Of a stretch of 64,000 nt of DNA, positions 43,618 through 56,640 are shown in pieces. Within the stretch, counting starts at the first letter, position 1. The number at the start of each line of letters is the position of its first letter. A program made the translations under genes and the position numbers. The notes under the pieces are model-generated. The model made no database searches. It was not told where the DNA came from and saw only the letters and a program-made list of their open reading frames with translations. Source of the DNA: Ailanthus altissimus (Eukaryota > Streptophyta > Magnoliopsida > Sapindales > Simaroubaceae); assembly GCA_946807835.1 (NCBI GenBank), contig OX327690.1, positions 9,024,501-9,088,500 on the forward strand, given 5' to 3'.

Positions 43618-46600
43618 TCGCTCCTTCTCTCTCTAAAACAAAAGAGAGAGAGGCGGGGTATTTTGGGTTGTGCGTTTTGAACAAGCCCACGCTTAGTCAA
43701 TGGAGCGTGTTTACACTAACCAATAGTCTTTATAATCAAAATTCTAAATAGCGGTTCCCACGCGAGATGCTCACGTTTTTAAATCAGTGTGCCCGGAGGC
43801 GCGTGAGGAGTGTGATTGTGGTTGAGCGGTGCAATTTTTGTAGGACCTAAAACGGGTTCTCAGAAAACACACGACTCGAGTGAACAGAAGAGCCGTACTA
43901 ATAAAATGAAATATCTGAATAGAGATGTATTATTTGATGATTCTCTAATTGATTAATTTTATTATTTGGGATTCCGAAATTAGAAACCATCCAACGGCTA
44001 TTAAATTAAAATTTGTTTGCTTAATATGGGCTTGATGATATCGAATCTAAGCCTAAGTTTAGCCTAAATTACTTTATTCCTTAGGCTGCTGTATGAAAGA
44101 CACCTGCCCTCCGCGGAGTTCAATTTGAATAATGTCTGAATTCTCTTCGCTTATTATAATAATTTCGGTCATGGAATGTGATCTTTCCGTCCGCGCTAAT
44201 TTGAAAATTTTTAAATTTGGGTTCCGTTGTTTTTTTTATTTTAAATAAGGGAGAAAATTTAAATACAGAATCTCCTGCTTAGTAGAATAGAGAGAGATAA
44301 TACACTACAATTGTAAGGCTTTTATTACTGATCATTTAAGGAAGTGCTTATATTTTCTTTTGTTTGACTGTTTTAGTATACAAAAAGTCCATGTAATGAC
44401 AAATAAATAAATGATACTTATTCTAATTATTAAGATTTTTCTTTGAAATATTATAATTATTAAGATTAATTTAAGAGAATATTCAAAAATAATAATAATT
44501 TAATAAAAATTATGAATTGGTATCCCAATTTAATATATTTTTAAGTGGTTCACCATTGTTATATGTATAAATTGATGTGTAAAGTCGCTAAAACGAAAGT
44601 TTTGAGGGAGACCTTCCTCTTTATCACATTGTCACTATACAATTATCTAATTTTATAACAACACTTAATATCGCTCATTATATTTGCAATTTTTTAATTG
44701 AAAAATTACTACGTTAGTCTTTGTATTTTTATGAATTATCCATGACGCTCTTAATATTTTAAAAATTATTAATTAAATTCTTTAAATGATGAAAATAGTT
44801 ATATTTTAATGATAAAAGTAGTAGTAAAAAAAGTATATTTCAAAATGAAAATAGTAACAAAAACACTTCTAAAAAAAGTAATTGATAATTTTTAAAATAT
44901 TATAAATCAAATAAGTAATACAATAAAAATACAGAGACTAAACAATCAATTTGTTTTTCAATTTAACAATAAGTATACTTGTAGTTATACCTCGTGACTG
45001 TTACAAGCAAAACATTCAATTTAAGAAGAAGAAGTGTTTTAATGCTGACATAAAACGGAAAGAAGATCAATAAATTCAGTTTTTTTTTCTTTTAAAAACT
45101 AACATATTCTTTTGTTTTTGAACTAAAAATTATAAATAATTAATTTTGAATGTTTTAAAATTCACAATATGAAAATCTATTTATTTTCGTATACATAGAA
45201 ACTATTATGACTCCATAGTAAATATATAACAAATTTCTCTTCTTAATATTTAATATTTAATTTTTTAATTTTTTTTTCACATATCATGTTCCAAACTTCT
45301 TCTAATTACAAAAGTTTTCTATTCTTTATTAGTAATAAATTCAAATTTCTAAGATTTAAAAAAAAAGACACTTTCATTTTGAAACGAAAAATGAGATAAC
45401 TTTTAGAAATAAAAATATGTATGTATATTCCTTTGCATATAAAATCTTGTAAACATTTGGACTATTGATAATTTTTTTTAATCATGTAAAATACCCCGTT
45501 TAATCAATTTCATGAGAAGAAGTCAAGGCCTTTAATATTTGTTATAGAATTTTTCATATTTTATTTAAGTATATTTCTCCTTTATAAAAATAAATGTCAA
45601 GTTCTTAAGACTATAACATTATAAATATTTTCTTTTTTTTATGTAAGAGTTTCCGTCCCTATGTGTAGGATAATTTTTTTCTGGCTCCCCCCGTTATAAA
45701 AGTGTGTGTCCAAGCCTGTGTAAATATATAAGTGACATATAGTCTCGATTTGTGCTTGATAGAATATCAATGTTAAAAAAAAAAATAGATGTCAAGTTCT
45801 TAAATTATGGTCATTATAATAAAATATTTAAAAAAATTATTATCAGGGTAGGGTTTTATACCCCTCTAAAATCTTAATAGAACTCCTTTATTTACATTTA
45901 TATATTTGTTTTTGAAAACTTTACATCTATATTTTTAAACTAAACTAAAATTACATTAAGAGGCAAATGCATATTTGATTATACTTGTATCATCATTTTC
46001 ATTAATCAAAAAAAGCATTTCTATGTGCCGTAATGTGGATAAGTCAAAACTTCCAAAGGCTCTCACTCACAAATAATGAATTTGACATCGAAATATATTA
46101 GGAGAAAGGCTATAATTATTTATTTTCAGAAAAGAGGAAAAAGGCTATAATTAAAGTCATGAAAAAGATCATGTGGATGGCAACAAAAATTCAAAATGAT
46201 AATAATTGTGTAAAAAAGAAAGGAATTTTTCAAAAATGACCCTTTTTTAAAGAAATTTTTTTCTTAACCACAAAGTAATAGTCTAATTTTTATTAGCTAA
46301 AATTATGAGAAATGGACACAATTGCTCTTATTGATAAAATATAATGATAAATAAAATATTTAAAAATAAATGCACAAAAATTGACGATCTTTTTAAAAAT
46401 TAATCTCAAGAAATACACTCTAATATTTAAAATAAGTAGATTTTAACTTTTAAATTGTAAAAATAGGTAAGATTATTTATATTATCATATAATATATTTA
46501 TTTCATATATATATATATATGCCAAGTTGCCAATATATATTTTTTAAGTTGTGTTTATTTTATGAATATATGAGTATTGAAATATAGTCATAGTATAATG

Positions 46601-46990
46601 TGGTGTAGTTCTGAAAGAAAATAGAGTGAATGGGAGAGAAAAAATCACAAATTTGAAAAATTCTGAGTTTTAGGGTCAAAATGCTTGGCAAGAATCATTC
46701 TCTATGTGGGAAAGGCACGTGATCCGACAAGGCCCCCTTTTCGCATGTCTCTTGTGCGCAAGAAGAGGTACGCGCTAGTGAACTACCCACTTCTCCTAAC
46801 ATACGAAGGCATGCATTAGTATGTCACACCCATCTTTCATACGTTTGGAGAGATATGCAACACTCATGCTTATATCGCTTGGTTTCACGTGATTTTACCC
46901 ATTTTTATTTTTTTAATAATTTAAATGTAGTTTTAATATTTTTATTTTAAGTACCATAGAGAATGAGTCATTCATTATGTGTTTTAGGGA
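43618..46990. other. AT-rich intergenic DNA upstream of MOR1
   Basis: No gene seen. The first 450 bp is more GC-rich and probably contains MOR1 promoter sequence. A GC-rich island with many CG and GCGC motifs lies at 46,690-46,870, just before the MULE pseudogene; its role is unknown. Confidence 0.4.
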
Positions 46991-47039
46991 GATGTGAGAG
47001 AGCTTCAATGTTGTTGATAAGAGATATGATAGGTACGAA

Positions 47040-48255
47040 AACATAAGTATTTTACTTTTGAAGAATATGAAATATGAAGATTTTTTAAATATTGTGTGTC
47101 ATGCAATTAGAATTGATAATATGGAGTATAAAGTGTCTCCAAAATTTTGTGTTAACGCAATGAGATTTAAGTTGAGATCAATTGAGATTAAAAACGATAA
47201 TGATGTTCATTTTTTTATAGGGATCAATACAATATTGCTATGTCTTTTATGTGTAACAGTGGATCCTAAAACTCCTATATGTGAAAAGGATGCACTGACA
47301 CTCATTGAGAACCAATTACCCTATCATAATCACTTTATATCAATAGATGGTAGTAGCTAAATGAGTTACCCAACCCTTTCAATACCAACTATTGTACTTC
47401 CTACAAATACTATAATTGACTATCATTATTCTCCTTCAATGTTCAACGAAAATCCAACTTATATATACTACGATAGTGAGACAAATGAGGACATCGATGG
47501 TTTTAGAAATTCTAGTAATATAGAAGAAGGTGACAGATTATTAGATGATTTATAAGAAGACAAATATTTATCATTTAAAAGAAAATTTGATCACATAATA
47601 CAAGATACCATTAGAAAATAAGAAGAAATAGGAATTCCTGTCTTTTTATTTTGTTATTATGAAGGCATATCGCCTTTTTGACTTTCAGAACAAATTAAGA
47701 AGATGCATGAGATAAAACCTGAGGCAACAAAATACTTATATGAGGATGTTGGGTTTTTCAAATAGGCTTGATCAGTAAGAGTATTCAGAAGATATGACAT
47801 CATGACAACTAATATTACAAAGAGCATTAATGCTGTTATAAAGGATTCACGATTACTTTTCATGACAATCTTGGTTGAGTGGATACAAGAGTTAATGCAA
47901 AATTAGTTTTTCTAGAGATGAGAGGGTGCAAAAGGTATGATATCCTTTCTAACTACTTGACCCATCACAATGAAAGCATAATGATAAGTCTAGCCACATA
48001 ATAGTTTACCCAGTTAATAATTCACACTTTGTCGTGAAGAATAGAAGCAGAAATAAAATAATGAACATCCTGTAAAGTCATGCAGTTATTGAAAATTTGA
48101 CTTTCGACAACTACCTTGTGCCCATGCTATTATATTATATATACAAACCAAATTATAGTATCAAGGTCTTTTTTCACCTTATTACTCATCTAAGTGCTTA
48201 TTTCATACATATAGCAGGCCAGTTAATCTAGTTGATCATCCGTCAGATTAGATAG
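47040..48255 (+). pseudogene. Mutator-like element (MULE) transposase remnant, 5' part
   Basis: The open stretch at 47,058-47,360 reads MKYEDFLNIVCHAIRIDN, LRSIEIKNDNDVHFFIG and LLCVTVDPK, like the N-terminal region of plant MULE transposases, followed by acidic sequence to 47,555. The DDE core is largely missing. From about 47,690 comes the post-core part: EIKPEATKYLYEDVGFFK, RRYDIMTTNITKSINAVIKD, ILVEWIQELMQN, then a SWIM-domain-like tail (NYLVPMLLYYIYK, HIAGQLI). Multiple stops. It ends at the inserted LTR at 48,256. Confidence 0.65.
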
Positions 48256-48324
48256 TGTTGGGGGTTAATTTATTTAGAGTGTTTGCATGTGGGATGTGTG
48301 TTTAACAACAAAATATACAGATCT

Positions 48325-48332
<8 letters not shown>

Positions 48333-48370
<38 letters not shown>
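48333..48370. repeat. (TA)n microsatellite
   Basis: 19 uninterrupted TA units inside solo LTR A. The related copies have only a few TA units at the equivalent position. Confidence 0.95.
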
Positions 48371-48375
<5 letters not shown>

Positions 48376-48837
48376 GAAGTATAAAAATTTGTAGTAAACA
48401 CAATTATTACATATTAACAAAAAAACGAAATTGAGAAATAATCCTTGAAGCCTTTGGATCAAAATTGTTGAAGTCCACCGAAATGCAATCTTTGATCAAT
48501 TCTATTAATCAACAATGATGGGATTGATTATCTAGAAAGACAGTATTTGATCTAGCAACAGTTTAACAAATTAAACTTATGTTCTTGATTTTTCTTTGAT
48601 TAATACATAATCAATTAATCGAAAATCTATTTTTTTAATCGGTTTTAATGCCTTATAAAAGAAAATAATGAAATCCAAAATTGAATCCAAAATTAAGAAA
48701 ACAATTTTTCTTTTCTTTCTTTGTTATGGCTGGCCAATTTCTTAGCAAAAATGAAAATTAACCTCTTATTAATTTTAATTACATTTTGCTAATATATACA
48801 AATGAATTTAATTTCAATTCATTTCACTTAATTTCAA

Positions 48838-49205
48838 TTTGCATTTAATTTAATTTAACCATAGTTAACTCTTAACCCTAGTTAAGTTTAACTATGGTTA
48901 AGTTAAATGAATATTTAAATATTCTAATCATAGTTAACTAACTTAATCATAGTTAGGTTAACCTTTACTTAACAATTAAGTAAGGTTAACTTAACTTAAC
49001 CCTATGGTTAACTCTTAACTATAGTTAAATTAAATTATTTATTTAACTATTAAATAAATAAATATTTATTTGAATTATTTAACAATTAAATAATTATTAA
49101 GTAAAATTATATTTATGTCCTTACTAGGTTACCAAGTTAACCTAAAGTGGGTCCTACCATTTAACTATATACTTTAGTTAACTTAACCATAGTAAATTGC
49201 TGGAG
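48838..49205. repeat. Dense TTAAC/GTTAA near-palindrome tract in LTR A
   Basis: More than twenty TTAAC or GTTAA pentamers, often as pairs such as GTTAAGTTTAACTATGGTTAA, lie in under 400 bp. Equivalent tracts occur in copies B (60,715-60,960) and D (63,612-63,800). Confidence 0.8.
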
Positions 49206-50431
49206 TTAATTGTATTGAACTATTCAATACGGTACGCTGCCAAAGTGCTCAAATAGTACATTTTATATTGGGACTCCCTAGGTCCATGCCCGATTCGTCA
49301 CATGGAACTATTCCTAAGTCCAAGATTGATGTTCCACAAACACGTCACGGATATTACAAATCAGCGTGTTAGATCATACATGTTAAGGTTACTACATATT
49401 CGTATAATCCTTCCGTCATTATATCCTGGATGAGTGGGATATAGATCATGACCATCAAATCCTGATAATTTCATCCGTGAACTTATCTCCAGATTCGTAT
49501 CTTAATGAACAATATACACAAACACTTTTGCTATATTGTTCAAACCTATAAAAAAACTCTTTTTCTATGTTCATTGCTTACAACTATAAGACTTCATAAG
49601 ATACAATCTTGAAGCATCAGATATATAACCCACTTATGTGAGCTGGCAGATCTCATATCTACGTATACCAAACTTCATAAGCGTCAGACCATACCCAGTG
49701 ACATGTAGTGGTCAGACCATAAAAGGTCTCTGACATACGTGGAACCAAAGTATGGTAGATCACCCATAAGCTCATCGTGGCGCTCAGGTCAAAAGACCAC
49801 AAATATTACTCAACTCGAGCGGACCTTCCTTTGAAGGATTCATAGAATATTTATTGAGGTTCTTATGAGTATTTTTAGTATCCAGTCTGACTGAATACCT
49901 GTATGTCTATATGAGCTTCCACAAAGCTCATGATTAACTAAGAATAATCATATGTACAATACAGATATAGACATACACTAATCTATATAATAGTGATTCA
50001 CTGATAGACCTGCATTGGTGAACATAGATCACGAACTCTATATTTGATAACATACTTACATAATGACATTTTCTAGCATCTATTGCAACTCTTTGCAACT
50101 ATGTCATTACAAGTAGACTCTCAGGTTTTTGTCGCATTATAGATAAGGTTCTAACTCTTTAGATCTCGCTGACTTTTATAACCTGTTAACTCTAGTAGTG
50201 CTAATTCTTAGTATTTATAACTCTTAACATTGTTAACTCTTAGCCCTGATCTAAACTTCTTTAAACCAGATCTAAACTTCTTCAGATTATACAATGTCTA
50301 TAGTGTTATAAGCTTTATTACCATTTAATAAAGGCTATTAACGATTTAATAAAATATTCATTGTATAAATATTACAAAATAAATATTCATACAAACAGGG
50401 ATGACACGTAAGCACAAACTCTAACAGATAG

Positions 50432-50571
50432 TTCTAGACGAGTTGAGAGATTTTGACATCCAACTTTCTATAATAGCCATCAATTAAGGAGGCGTTAGAA
50501 GAAGTAGATTCTATCGCAAGGTAAAAAATTGAAAAAGAATGTGTCTAATCGTTGTAAGTAATATGGACATA
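50432..50571 (+). pseudogene. MULE transposase remnant, 3' part after solo LTR A
   Basis: Resumes the flank of the solo LTR after the GATAG duplication and reads a short basic C-terminal stretch (GGVRRSRFYRKVKN, one stop, then KRMCLIV), like the basic tail of MULE transposases. It ends where a minus-oriented LTR fragment begins. Confidence 0.45.
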
Positions 50572-51540
50572 ACTGTTAAAGATAGTGCTTACGTGTCATT
50601 CCAATATTGTATGAATATTAATTATTTAATATTTTTACAATTAACATTTGGAATAATATCATTAATATTAATTATAAATATTAAGAAGCTTGTAGCGTTT
50701 CAAATATTGTATGATCTAAAGGAGTATATATCATCTAAAAGAATTTAGATCAGTGCTAAGAGTTAACAATGCTAAAAGTTAGCACGTTATAAAAATTAGC
50801 AAATTTAAGGAGTTAGAGCCTTATCTGAAATGAGATAAAGACTTAAGAATATATTAAGAATGACATAGTTACAAATTGTACTAAAAAATGTCATTATACA
50901 GTCAGTTTTCAAACATTATATTCCTAATCTATTTTGTCAATGTGGGTCTATCGGTAAATTTTTTTATCCAGATCAGTGTGTTTATATCTGAATAGTCCAT
51001 ATAGTTAGTCTTAGTAGATTATGATCTCAGTGGAGCCTTGTATAGGTATGTGGTTCTTCAATAAGGACTGGGTACTGAACAAACTCACAAGGACCTTTAG
51101 TAAAAATCTTATAAAGCAATCAATGGTAGTTCTTCTCAAGTTGAATAGTATTTGTGATCCTTTGACCTCAACGTCATGACAGGCTTTTTAAGTGATCTAC
51201 TATATTTTAGTTTCACAGATGTTAGAGACCTTTAATGATCTGACTGGTGTGTAGTTATGAGATTCGTCAACTCATATAGGTGACTTGTATATTCTGATGC
51301 TCCAAGATTGTATTTTAAAAAGTCTTGTGGCCATAAGCATAAACCTTGAGAAAAGAGTTTCCATAGGATTAAATAATATCGCAAAAGTGTTTGCGGATAT
51401 TGTTTATCGAAATACAAATCTTGCGATAAGTTCATAGTCAAGCATATAGAGATTTAACAGTAGAGATCTATGCCTCTGGTCTTTTAGGATATAGGTGACA
51501 AAAGAACTATACATATATTGTAAGAGTGTATAAGACCCAC
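50572..51540 (-). repeat. Truncated LTR of the A family, minus orientation
   Basis: TGTTAAAGATAGTGCTTACG is the reverse complement of the LTR A 3' end. The match continues through the tracts with GACCATAAAAGG-, GATCATATAG- and ACAATATCCGCAAACAC-like blocks read on the minus strand. The 5' half of the LTR is absent. Confidence 0.7.
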
Positions 51541-51589
51541 CAACACCTTGGTCCACCAGTTGGATGACACCTCAGAGCCACTAGCGTCC

Positions 51590-53291
51590 CAATAAACCTC
51601 AGAGCCACTTTTCTCTTCTTTTCTCTCCATTTCTTCCTTCTTCTTTCTCGACCATTTTGGCCAACACACTCATTTCAATTTCAATCTCTCTTCTCTTTAT
51701 ATATATAATAAAATAATAATATAATATAATATATATAATAATAATACAAAATTAGTAATAGGTGCCAACTATTTGGCACCCAAATATAATATTAATATAT
51801 ATATAATATCTAATAATATATTATATTATATAATAAGAGAGATATTTTGATTATTTAATAATTAAATAATTAAAGTGTGAAATGATCATTTTACCCCTCG
51901 TGTATAGTTACCAAGTTTACCCCTAGTGGATCCCACCAAACTCGCACTTGGGTAAACTCAACTGAGGGTCCACAATGCACCACATGTCATTATACAATTA
52001 GTAAATAACAATTATTGACTAATTATTATATTTAACACTTAAATACAGACATGCACGCATTCCCGTGGTATTGCTGAATATTGCTAGATTAAACACTTTA
52101 ATTTGGCACGCTGCCCCAGTGCACAACGAGTACACTCCATATCGTAGGACTCCCTAAGTCCTACGCCTGATTCGTCAAATGAAACTATTTCATGAGTCCG
52201 TGAGCAATGCCCTACGCACACGTCACGGATATACAAATCAGCTCATTGAACCATGCAAGTTGAGGTTACAATGCATACGTATAGTCCTTCCATCATGATA
52301 TCCTGGATGTGCGGGGATATAGATTATCACCGTCAAATCCCCTAGTGCTCATCCATGTCTTATCTCCAAACTTGTTTCACATTGAATAATATGCACAAAC
52401 TCTTTTGTCATATTTTTCCACCATGGCGGATCTCTTTTCCCAGGATTAATGCTTGTGGCCACAAGACTTTCTGAGATACAATCTCGAAGCATCTAGATAT
52501 CAAACTCCGTATGTGAGCTGACGGATCCCATATCTGCACACATCGGACTCCATAAGAATCGGACCATACCCAACGACACCCAGCAGTCACACCATAAAAG
52601 GTCTGTGACATGCGTGGAATCAAAGTATGGTAGATCACTTACAAGTCCATCGTGACACTCAGGTCAAAAGACCACGTATACTACTCAACTCGAGAGGACC
52701 CTCCGTTGACGGCTTATATAGGGTGTCTATCGGAGGCCCTCGCGAGTCTGTCCTATATCTAGTCCTAACTAGATACCCATATGTTAATACGAGCTCCAAG
52801 CTCACGGTCGGCTAGGAACGACCATCTATACCCTATAGGTACAACATATGCTGATCTATATATAAAGGTATCCACCTATAGACTCACATCGGCAGAAATA
52901 GATCAGAAACAATAATTCAAGAACATACTTGCGTAACTAATATTTTCTGGCACTCGATTGTAACTCTTACAATTATGCAATTACTGGTATATTCTCAGGT
53001 CTATGTCCCATTACAGACAAGGCTTCAACTCTTAGATCTGTTGATTATTATAACTAGTTAACACTTAACTGTGCTAACATTTAGCATTTATATCTCAACG
53101 TGGCTAATTGTGAGCCATTATCTAAACTCCTTTAGATTTTATTTGAACTCTTTCAGATTATACAATGTCTGTAACGTTACATTGCATAGTACTATATAAA
53201 TAGGTATTAGCGATTTAATGAGAATGTACACTTGTATAAATGCACAAGTATATGTACATTTAAGGATGACACGTAAACACCGACTTTAACA
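51590..53291 (+). repeat. LTR C of the A family, 5'-truncated or divergent
   Basis: It carries the family blocks ACCAAGTTTACCCCTAGTGG, CTGCCCCAGTGCACAACGAG, ACTCCCTAAGTCCTACGCC, CACGTCACGGATATACAAAT, ACCATAAAAGGTCTGTGACA and the end GACACGTAAACACCGACTTT then AACA. The canonical TGTTGGGG start was not found. It lies opposite the minus copy, giving an inverted arrangement. Confidence 0.7.
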
Positions 53292-53439
53292 TATATGTTA
53301 TAACCTCAGCTTGTCTTGTACAACCCACTACTTTATAATATCCACGACGTGTGCGAGAGACATTGTTCAAGGACTTATGAAAGAGTTCTATTCGATAAAC
53401 CGAGCGTAGACCTAGGAAGCCTGACAATATAAAATATAT

Positions 53440-54460
53440 ACATTGCTCACTAAGGCAGCATACTAGATTAAATAGTTCAATCTAGTAAATTCTAGCAAAC
53501 CAAATATTTATTTCAGAATCCCACGGGATATGTACTTATCAAGATTTAAATGTTAAGTACATCATTTAATTAGTTAACAAAAGTTGTTAACCAATAGAAT
53601 GATGACAAGTGGCACAATTTAAGTCATTTATTGTTTGACTTATAAAATGATTAAAATTACCTTGTGAGACAAGCAAAATTAATTGTTTATTTAAGAATTA
53701 TTTTTGAATAAATAAATAAATTATTAATTTGGTCAAAAGACAAGCAAACAAAATTAGTATGGCTAAGGCATGACAAGCATGGTGGTGGACCATTTGCTTT
53801 AAAATTGAGAGGGAAATAAATGAAATGAAAAATGAGAATTTTTATTTAGATGAAGATTTGGTTTGACCATATATGAAGAGAAAATACAAAAAGTGTTTTG
53901 CATTTTTTGAAGACAACAAGTCATGGCTTAAGAGCCCATGTATGACAATTGAAGAAAATTGTAATAAAAATGAAAGTGTTTCATTTTTTATTAGATAATT
54001 TTTGGTTCGGATACTGTTGGTGAAAAAGAGAGAAAGAACCTTTTTGCAAGTGTTGTCTTAAGAGAATTTCTTCTTCTTCATCTTCTCTTTTAAGTGGCTG
54101 GCTATAAAAAGCAATGGTGAGATTATTTTTGTTTGTTCAAGAGTTAAACGAACAAGAACAATCTCATTGCTTTGAAACAAACGTAATTAGTTAAAGTATT
54201 TAACTAATAATTCAAGTTTAAAGGGTTTAAACTAAGTTAAAGTATTTAACCAAAATCAATGTTTAAGAGTTAAACAGTATTACTGAAAATTGGAGCTACT
54301 ATTCTAGAGTCCAAGCCCACCTAAGTTGGATCTTAGAATTGTCAAGGAGTATATTTCAATGCGGACTCTGATTTCAAATATTCCAAAGACTTACTTTGGT
54401 TTCTCAATCTTAATTTTATTAATGTAATGAAAGACTTAAATTTTCATGTGTTTGTTGCAT
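53440..54460 (-). repeat. LTR fragment of the A family, minus orientation
   Basis: Read on the minus strand it contains GTTCAATCTAGTATGCTGCC-like, CCCGTGGGATTCTG and TGCCACTTGTCATCATTC blocks that match LTR copies near 52,050 and 61,170, then the Thr/Ser-leader-like region with CTTTTTATAGCCAGCCAC. Both ends are uncertain. Confidence 0.55.
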
Positions 54461-54608
54461 TAGGAAATTAAATTTTCAATTTTGCTACGCAATATGAATT
54501 ATGAGATGCATAAATTATAATATAATGAATACATGGCACATGCATGTACCCCATTAAAATAGCACAATTTCAATAAGCACCATACATATTAGAACCTTGT
54601 TGCTTTGC

Positions 54609-54850
54609 ATAATAATTGATATGGCTTGTTATTATATTGTTTTACTATTTAATATTACTTGTATTTGCATAACTTAAATTTAAATTTAATGTGACTTTTT
54701 ATTAAGAGTTTGTTATTTTGCTACTCTTTGTAATCCATAGCAATTGATATTGTCTATTGCTGTATTTTACTATTTGATATTATTTGTATAACTTAATGTA
54801 AATTTAACATTAATAAGTATGAATCTCACGTAAATTTTATTTATTACTTT
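54609..54850. repeat. Imperfect about 125-bp direct duplication
   Basis: AATTGATATGGCTTGTTATT at 54,611 and AATTGATATTGTCTATTGCT at 54,740 start two copies, each continuing TTTTACTATTTAATATTA or TTTTACTATTTGATATTA, TTGTAT and AACTTAA. Confidence 0.6.
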
Positions 54851-55079
54851 AAAACTACCTTGTTGCAAAGTCATAAATATCTAAATCATGGCATAATATT
54901 TTTTTTTATGCATATGTTTGCAATTTTACTACTATCTTCTGTCTAAAAACAACTTAGTCTCAGAACCAAAATTTAAGGTCTAACCCAATATAAGGTATTT
55001 AATGAAGATACAAACAAAAACTCTACAATCCATACTTTGGACCTTTGCTAAGGCATACCCTCTTTTAACCTAATCACAT

Positions 55080-56640
55080 CAAATGACGATAAGTCTAAAA
55101 CAACATCCTTCATAAGATTGTAAAACCTGCATGACTATAGATAATATGGCATTAGAATGCATATTATAGCGACATGAGTCTTTAGCACGCTGTCAGTGTA
55201 TCCACTAAAGCTGGATCATTTATATTGATCTTCCGTTGTACCAAATCTACTTCAGTCGCAATCCAATACTTGCCCTTGTAGTTGACAGGAATATGAACCT
55301 ACATAAAGTTTGATATTGTTACATAACTAATACAATATAAATAAATAGAAAAAAAATTAAATTCTTTAAGTGCAACAATTACCTTGTCAATATTAGCCCA
55401 TAGTTTACCACTCAGTAAATCTTATTAAGTCCCAATCAATATGATAATAAACACGAGTCCCGTGTAATAGCAAATAGGTTTATAGCGTATTATATAGAGA
55501 CGTAATTACAACACTTCTAAATTTACATCAAAATAAGTAATAATGACACAATTAAAAAATTAAAGTGCTAAAAAAGACATAAAAAGTACGTATCTATATA
55601 AGTAGACCCTTGTAGCAATATGCGATGATACTTGTAATGCCTTTGACATACCAACTTTAGTTATTCATTAATGTGCTGCAAAACCCAACAAATAAAGTTA
55701 AAAATTAGTTAATTTAAAAGACAATAAAATCTAACATATATGTCATTTTCAATTACAAAGTCATCCAGCCAATTATTTAAAATATGAAAAAATTATGACA
55801 GGTTAGCATCAATCTCAAGTAAACTGACACGATCCTCATTATTACAAACCTAAGCCTTAAAATCAGCTTGGATAACCACATCTATCGATTGTAATGGATT
55901 CACATCTATCGCGGTCTCATTGCACTGAGGTTGTACCTTAAGTTCTATATTCCTCTTCTTGATTCATACATATTATATTTCTCCACCTCACCTTTAGAAC
56001 GGGCTTTCTTGCTTTCTCTAACTTCTGGAAGGAATATTTCGTGCAATGTTACCCCATAGATACTTATTAAATTTATTCAAATCATCAACTATACTTAGCG
56101 TAAAGTTTTGAATTCCTGTACGATTGTCACGTAGGATTAAAACATGCTGAAGAAAATAAAATAAATATAATTTTACTGAATCTTTATAGTTGTTCTATTG
56201 TAATTTCAAAATATCGAATTAGCTATTTACAAACTTGTAGGTCAACGTCTTTTTACCCGAAAAGTACTTCTCCCATAATATATTACTCAATTTCTTTCTC
56301 AACTCTCTAACAGACAAATAATCTCTCATTTTCAACCCCATTATTATTATAAACTTTTTCTAGAAGAATCAAAGATGCTTCTTACCAATAATAAGCCACA
56401 TCTCTTAATATAGATTGGCAATTTGAACCTACCGCAATAAAATCTCATACACCAATATTAATGAAAAAATATAATATTTTTCATGTCCAAATACCTCCTC
56501 ATACATGTTGCCTTCAATAATTCTAACTAATTAGGCATCAACTTATATATGATGAGATCTAAGGCCCATATCTTTGAATAAGATGTAATTGATGCTCGAA
56601 AAAATTTATTTTAAAAAATTATATAATCTTTAGACATATT
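55080..56640 (-). pseudogene. DUF1985 / Ulp1-like (C48 protease) MULE passenger gene remnant
   Basis: On the minus strand, from high to low coordinates: YEEVFGHEKYYIFSLILVYE (about 56,500), then MWLIIGKKHL (56,372-56,401) and MRDYLSVRELRKKLSNILWE (about 56,330), resembling the DUF1985 region of plant transposon proteins. A further block contains VDDL-NKFNKYLWGN-like sequence (about 56,070). At 55,180-55,298 is VHIPVNYKGKYWIATEVDLV then RKININDP, resembling the start of a Ulp1/C48 protease core. Stops and frame changes are frequent and no catalytic triad is intact. In plants such genes travel in Kaonashi-type MULEs, which fits the MULE transposase remnant at 47,040. Recognition is by eye only. 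Confidence 0.45.

Larger units (their letters stand above)
48256..50426 (+). repeat. Solo LTR A (2,171 bp) with perfect 5-bp TSD
   Basis: It starts TGTTGGGGGTTAATT and ends AAACTCTAACA, with TGTT...AACA ends. It is flanked by GATAG at 48,251-48,255 and GATAG at 50,427-50,431. There is no internal coding region, so it is an LTR left by recombination between two LTRs. Relatives in this window are 50,572-51,540 (minus), 51,590-53,291 (plus), 53,440-54,460 (minus), 60,177-63,008 (plus, split) and 63,009-64,000 (plus). It is inserted in the MULE transposase remnant. Confidence 0.88.
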
